Of a stretch of 64,000 nucleotides of DNA, positions 58,921 to 64,000 are shown piece after piece (the stretch's first letter is position 1; the number at the start of each line of letters is the position of its first letter). The translations under genes and the position numbers were made by a program. Source of the stretch: Morella rubra (lineage: Eukaryota; Streptophyta; Magnoliopsida; Fagales; Myricaceae); assembly GCA_003952965.2 (NCBI GenBank), contig CM025855.1:26889613-26953612 (forward strand), read 5' to 3'. The notes beneath the pieces are model-generated. The model did no database searches. It worked only from the letters and a program-made list of their open reading frames with translations, and was not told the origin of the DNA.

Positions 58921-58923
58921 TTC

Positions 58924-61900
58924 TACATATTTTCACTACGACGTATTGGCGTCATTTTCTTCCTCGGTCTGTTTGCTGCGCACTGGGTATGCCCTACAGG
59001 TGGTTGAGCAGCTACTGAATCCATAGGGGGATGAGGTGGAGTAGGACATGGTGGGTCCACTTCGGGCTGAGAAGTCCCAACATCCTACATTTACAAATTC
59101 ATCAATTGACATAGACATATTTAGATATTCATAAATCATTAAAGTTGGCATAGCTTACCCCTGAAGTCTGTTGTGCCTTTTTCTTTGGGCATGTCCTGGT
59201 ATTGTGACCAACCATCTTGCAGATTTTGCATGCATGATTATACCCTTGTCTTGTAACCTTGTAGGTCTCATCAGGCTCATCAAGTCCCCTCGCCTTGCAA
59301 CTCTAGGTCTGCCAGGTTGCCTTCTATATTGGGGTGGCAATATAGTGTTATCGTCATCCTTTGGCCATTCATCGGGTCCAGGCATTGACTCGATTGGAAA
59401 GCGATACGCCTCTCTGAATGTATCCATATGATAACACCTACCACATTCAGATACAATGAAGTTAGTCCTTTTTATTTATAAAACTTTTTAACAACTAATA
59501 AAAAATTGATCCAACATTATACCTATGTATGAAGTCCTCGGGATTCTGCTTGTCAAAATAAATGGCAGCCACGGCGTGTGCACATGGAATTCCATTTAAC
59601 TGCCAGCGACCACAAGTACAAGTCTTTTCCGTCATATTAACCACTCTCGTGCCTCGAAGTAGTGATCTACCTCGAACTTCCCAACAGATTTCCAATGGCA
59701 GATATAGTTTCTAGCGAGGTCCTTGTTCGTCTCTAATTTCTTCAGAATTTTAGGACACCACTGGGTGGTGGCAGTGGCTGCTCCAGACCTCTTTGCTTCA
59801 AAACGCGTAAGAAGTTGTTGTCTTATCATATCAAACATTGTGAGGAGTGGTTTGTCTCTTGCATCCTTGATCCAAGAGTTGAAACTTTCAGCCAAATTGT
59901 TTAACAACATATCGGACTTGCTTGTTGTCCTAAAAGCATGTCGTGACCAAGTTGCAGGGTCTATTTTGTCCAAATACTTGAATGCCTCGGGGTTCATCTT
60001 CTTTATCTCACCCATATGCCTATCAAATTGGTTCTTGTTTGGTGCCCTTGCAGCAGCCCAAAGTTCATCTTTGAATGCCTTTCCTTTGTAGCCCGCACTT
60101 TTAAAGTTTGCGTGCAAATGACGCACACAATGTCTATGCTCAGATTTAGGTGCTAGGATCTCGAATGCATCCAATAGACCCTATAACATATAACACAATA
60201 TTAATCAGTCCATGTCAATCAATGCACATAAATTAAATTAAACATAATTTTAAAATGTAAATAAACCATACCTTTTGTCTGTCAGACATAAACGTATATC
60301 CTTTGTAATCAAAAGGTCCAATATCGCTTTCCAATATGTCTAAGAACCAGCACCATGAATCCTTACACTCTGCCTCCACAACGGCATAGGCAATTGGGAA
60401 CAAATCTTCATTGCCATCCTTGCCAACTGCTGCCAACAACTGACCCCATACCCAGCATTTAAATGACAACCATCAACAGCTACTATTGGCCTACAACCCG
60501 CCAAAAATCCCTTCTTACAAGCATCAAAGCAGATATACATTCTTTGGAAATGGTCACCGTCCTTTTTAATCTTAACAGTGCTTCCCGGATTCCACTTCCA
60601 AATGGCACGCCCGTAGTCCTTACAATGCGAGTAATGATCTTCGTGGTTCCCATTAATAATCCTAACTGCCTTTCTTTTTGCCTTGTAACATACTTGTTTG
60701 CTTACCCAATGTTGAATTCTCGTCGAATCAACCCTTGTAATGCACTCAAAGACATTGTAGGAGTGTCACGTATGTTGGGAAGATAATACTTTGCAATCCA
60801 ATCCACGTCTGCCTTTTTGTTATTGTAGTGGTTCCCGCAACTATGTCTCGAGGACATAGTCTTAATTTGCAAGGCCTTTCTATCATTTGTCCAGGCAGCA
60901 TAGATCTTCCAATTACATGCTACACCCTTACACTCGGCCCGTACTCAGAGTTTGTCATTCTTCTTTAATTTGTAGTCAAAGCTATTTTGTAGCATGTATA
61001 GCTTAAGAGCAGCTTTGAACTCAGTAGTATCTCTAAATAAGAGCCCAGTCTTCAGCTGAATCTTGTGCTTCATGTCAGCACTTGGGGCAAACTCTGAGTA
61101 TCTCCTCTTGGCTGGTGCTTCTTCATCATTCTCACTCCCAGATGCACTGATGAGAGTCTCACTTTCTACATCCACAGAGCCAATGTCACTCCCACCGTTA
61201 ACTTCCTCATCCCCAACACAAGTACCAAACCAGCTGGCACCCTTCATCGAACCCATCGCTTCCTTGTCAGCACCCTCAGAATACAGATCAGTTTCTTCTT
61301 CAGACGTCAACTCAAAATCAGTTAACGGCACCTCCTCCTCTTCCATCTGATTATTTTCAGTACTACTTCCCCCCCTCAGAAACTGTTTTTTCTTCCCAAC
61401 CCCCTCATTATCCTCACTATTTTCACCCTCAAACCCAACAGCCTCATTATCACCACCATTGTCACCCTCAAACCCAGCCTCAATACCACCCTCATACCCA
61501 CCCTTGTTTCCAACGTCATTTGCAGCCTCATTTGCAACCTCATTACAACTATCATCATGCTGTCCAGAATCTTCAGCACCCATCACACCCCAATCCGAAT
61601 CCTCTGCAGGACATTGGCTTCGAATAAAGTCAATAACATCTTGTTCTGAAACTAAAGTTGGCACGTCAACACTGTGCTCAACATAGACGTCAATGACTTG
61701 TGCATCCTCACTCTCTAGCCTCCACAGCAAGTCAATAACATCACCATCCGTCTTCAAAGAAGTAAACTGCTGATGAGGACTCTTACCACCCAGCTTATAC
61801 CATAGCGTTGCAGACCCAAAATACCCTCTGTCACTCAAGCATGCATTGAAATCCAAAATGGTGATGTAGTCAGGATCCATGTCCCCAACTTCTTCCTTAG

Positions 61901-62042
61901 TCCCACCGACATAGTCTAAGGGTTCACCACCGAAAGACCCACCATGGTGGATAAAAACCTTAGCAGCTTCATTCCTGCATGCATGCATGCAAAGGACGTG
62001 ATAAGTGAATGTACAATCTGACCCTCTAAAACACAGGGGCAA
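58924..62042 (-). pseudogene. MURA-type MULE transposase, about five lesions
   Basis: The N-terminal part reads KVFIHHGGSFGGEPLDYVGG, then a long acidic Gly/Glu/Asn linker. The MuDR DNA-binding region follows (DMKHKIQLKTGLLFRDTTEF). The transposase core has CRPIVAVDGCHLN with the first catalytic Asp, FPIAYAVVEAE, SWCWFLDIL and FMSDRQK. After an intron (about 60265-60182) come LLDAFEILAPKSEHRHCVRH and LNNLAESFNSWI, then the SWIM finger CTCGRWQLNGIPCAH (near 59615), a second intron (about 59520-59440) and a zinc knuckle CKICKMVGHNTRTC, with a stop at 58926-58924. Lesions are a TGA near 60946, frame changes near 60708, 60445 and 59658, and another near 59300. Confidence 0.88.
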
Positions 62043-62099
62043 AAACTAACTTATAGGGACTAAGTCAACAACTTCATATGGAAATGAATAGAATACTCT

Positions 62100-62829
62100 A
62101 CGTTTAAGTTCTAACTGAAACGAGTACATGTCTTAGTTAGTTGGAATCTGAGCTGGATTTGGGACCACTATCAGACAGCCTTTAATAGTTAATAAAGTAT
62201 GTATTTTTCAGGGACCACTTCGATAACACACTGACTTTAAAGGCATTTTCCAGAGCAGATTTTGGGACCACTTCAATAACAACGCAATATGTATAAAAAC
62301 CACAACCAAATCAGATAAAAAAAACCAGCTGGCACTACAAAACAAAATCCATGTGAATACTTTCTCCTAGTACTAAAAGAATGTCAGCAAAATCAATAAC
62401 AAATCCAAAAATACTCCTATTTTCGTGTAGAAAGCAACTGCCAGCAACTATACTCCTATTTTTGTGAACAAAGCAACTGCTAGCAACTATAACACATACC
62501 TCAACTGTTTCGGCAGCTGCTACCCACTTGCAGAAAACGTTTCAAGTTGTAGAAAACACCACCACGAGTCACGCGAGGTGCAGAAAATGTGAATAGACGC
62601 TTCCAAAAATCTGGCTTCCTTTGATTTGAGAAATAGAGTTAATCTTCAGTAGAAATTTAGGGCTAGGGCTAGGGATGCTTGCAGAAGGAGATATGTTGTT
62701 CAATGAGAGGATTTGGGGATTTTCTTCAAGGGAAAATAAGTTAGGGTTCGAATGAATGAGGTCCCACTAGTGGGATAAGGGTAAGTGGGTCACGCACGAG
62801 GGGTCAGTGGGTCATGCGGGTTACAAAGG
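62100..62829. other. Presumed MURA upstream region
   Basis: Lies between the MURA start and the right TIR. A direct repeat (AAGCAACTGCTAGCAACTATA type, near 62430 and 62470) is visible. No ORF is recognised. A promoter is expected here or in the TIR, but no clear TATA box was identified. Confidence 0.4.
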
Positions 62830-63070
62830 ATTTCGTGAGCTCGATTTTTTTTTTTTTTCATGACTAGTCAATGGCTTACGTGGCAGAGGTGGCACATGTG
62901 GCATTTAGGGCTTACGTGGTTTTTGTTCCGGCGATATAGTGAACGGAATGGGGAGGGAGGACCATCGGCAAACGAGTGAGTGAATAAGGGGACTAATTTT
63001 ATCATTTTGGTAACACAGGGACTAAATCGATTTTTGCGTATACCACAGGGACCAATTTAACATTTATCCC
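62830..63070 (-). repeat. Right terminal inverted repeat of the MULE
   Basis: Inverse of the left repeat with a handful of differences, mostly in the T-run at 62847-62859. It lies upstream of MURA. Confidence 0.92.
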
Positions 63071-63099
63071 TAAAAATAAATAAACATCATAATAAAACT

Positions 63100-64000
63100 A
63101 CAAGTCATCATTGTCATCATTCATGATTTTTAGAACGTCAAGGATTTGACTAAGGTGCTCCTCTATATGCACGACCCGCTGAGTCAATGCAAATAACTCA
63201 GCACTGGTTGCTACTTTCCTCATGGCCTCTTGAACCGCAACGATCTCCTTCTTCTACCCAGAGTCCATGTCCATGATCTTTTGCTCCAAAGTTGTCAGCC
63301 GACAACTGATATCATTGACCATCTCATAGATGGGCCGCAAGACCAATTGCATCTACTCAGTTAGCTGTGTCATCATGTCATCCATCTAACCAGGTTGCTG
63401 TGCCCCAAATCCCTGGGTCGAGCTCTGCCCAGGATCCTGCTGCTCCCCAGCCTCCTCAGGCTGCTCCTGTCATCTAACTCTAGCAGCCAGAGCGGCATTC
63501 AATGCTCCCCGTGTTCCGGCAATCGATTTAGAGAGCATTGTCTTGTTGATAGACCCAACTGGAATGGCCCTCGGCTCGTCAGCACCTTCGGGTACCAGCA
63601 GGGAGTGCAGGAACTGGGTCAGTAGAATCCTGTGCGACAATGAAGTTATAGCATTCGTCTTCATGGCCTCCACACGAACGGACTGATAGATGTAGGACGC
63701 CATATCAACAGGTAGCCCCCGAACAACTACCAGGTACAAGAACTCCGCTTGGCAATAAGACATCTTCGTAGTGTGCTTCCTCGGGTTGATGTTGGAGCAT
63801 AGGATCATGTGCAAGATCATCCAGAAAGGACACAACTGCCCATGTACCATATAGGCTCCGTCCAAAATCGCTGTATCATCGTCTTGTTGGCTTTTATCAC
63901 AATCAAGTTTTGATGATAACAATAGAAGTAATTGAGATGTGAAGCAAAGAGGATCCAAAATGAGCATGAAGCGATCAAGTAACATCCCCTTCAATGGAAG
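63100..64000 (-). pseudogene. Putative plant transposon protein domain ORF, broken, runs off the window
   Basis: The minus strand reads ILHMILCSNINPRKHTTKMS, FLYLVVVRGLPVDMASYIYQ, SVRVEAMKTNAITSLSHRIL and the motif PRAIPVGSINKTMLSKSI. This is the region often annotated in plant genomes as putative plant transposon protein and commonly linked to retroelement-like repeats. A coiled-coil tail (ISCRLTTLEQKIMDMDSG, VVHIEEHLSQILDVLKIM) ends near 63101. It is broken in a few places and continues past the window. The MULE is inserted just after its stop. The parent element family cannot be settled from this part. Confidence 0.55.

Larger units (their letters stand above)
56998..63070. mobile_element. 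MULE with long TIRs, MURA and a GRF zinc-finger gene
   Basis: About 240 bp at each end are inverted copies (56998-57237 and 62830-63070). The outer ends are GGGATAAATGCTAAATTGG and its near-inverse. Target duplication is TAAAAATAT (56989-56997) versus TAAAAATAA (63071-63079), 8 of 9. 6073 bp. It carries a MURA transposase gene (minus) and a GRF zinc-finger gene (plus), convergent. The two TIRs remain very alike, so the insertion is fairly young, but MURA has about five lesions, so this copy cannot move itself. Confidence 0.9.

Noticed and set aside
61063-61686. Plus-strand Ser/Pro-rich frames
   Set aside because: Antisense shadows of the acidic linker of MURA.

Overview
This window looks like nuclear DNA from a woody eudicot. 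It has GT-AG introns, AT-rich spacers, plant germin-like protein (GLP) genes, plant L1-type LINEs, Mutator-like (MULE), CACTA and hAT transposons, Tourist-like MITEs and plant LTR elements. No genus can be fixed from sequence alone. There is no bacterial or organellar content.

Left third (1-25.8 kb): a GLP cluster of eight copies, most of them decayed. In order they are A (+, 1-373), B (-, 10636-11536), E (+, 13055-13915), C (+, 15709-17817), D (-, 19101-20008), F (+, 21649-22523), G (-, 23928-24067) and H (-, 25452-25838). Only D reads as an intact two-exon gene (227 aa, secreted cupin). B and E are each one base from open. The order E-C-D is mirrored by F-G-H with matching 3' flanks, so the right half is an inverted duplication about an axis near 20.7-21.2 kb. 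A-B is a further copy of the C-D tail-to-tail pair. Insertions have broken up the cluster: a 3.4 kb LTR-like element (578-3988, 5-bp duplication), a 5'-truncated LINE (4823-10278), a hAT element inside exon 1 of C (15798-17142) that itself holds a MITE, a Ty1-copia LTR remnant (24.1-24.7 kb), and a second LINE (about 25839-30516) abutting H.

Middle (30.5-50.9 kb): gene relics and small transposons. These are a first-exon fragment of a kinesin motor gene (31.7 kb), a PAZ-region relic of an AGO4-clade Argonaute gene (34.6-35.9 kb, minus) with a MITE in one intron, and a 5.5 kb MULE (37423-42899) holding a decayed FAR1-type transposase. The rest is a 384-bp tandem duplication, a Tourist MITE with clean TAA duplications (46320-46956), an LTR-like leader region and a GC-rich minisatellite.

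Right (50.9-64 kb): a decayed CACTA element (50901 to about 56855) with CGTTCGGA-type subterminal repeats and a nested LTR fragment, then a 6.07 kb MULE (56998-63070) with about 240-bp terminal inverted repeats and a 9-bp target duplication. The MULE carries a nearly complete but broken MURA transposase on the minus strand and a second, plus-strand gene for a GRF zinc-finger protein with a hydrophobic tail. It sits next to a decayed minus-strand ORF of the putative plant transposon protein type that runs to the window edge.

The only gene with good support as functional is GLP D. Everything else is relic or mobile DNA.
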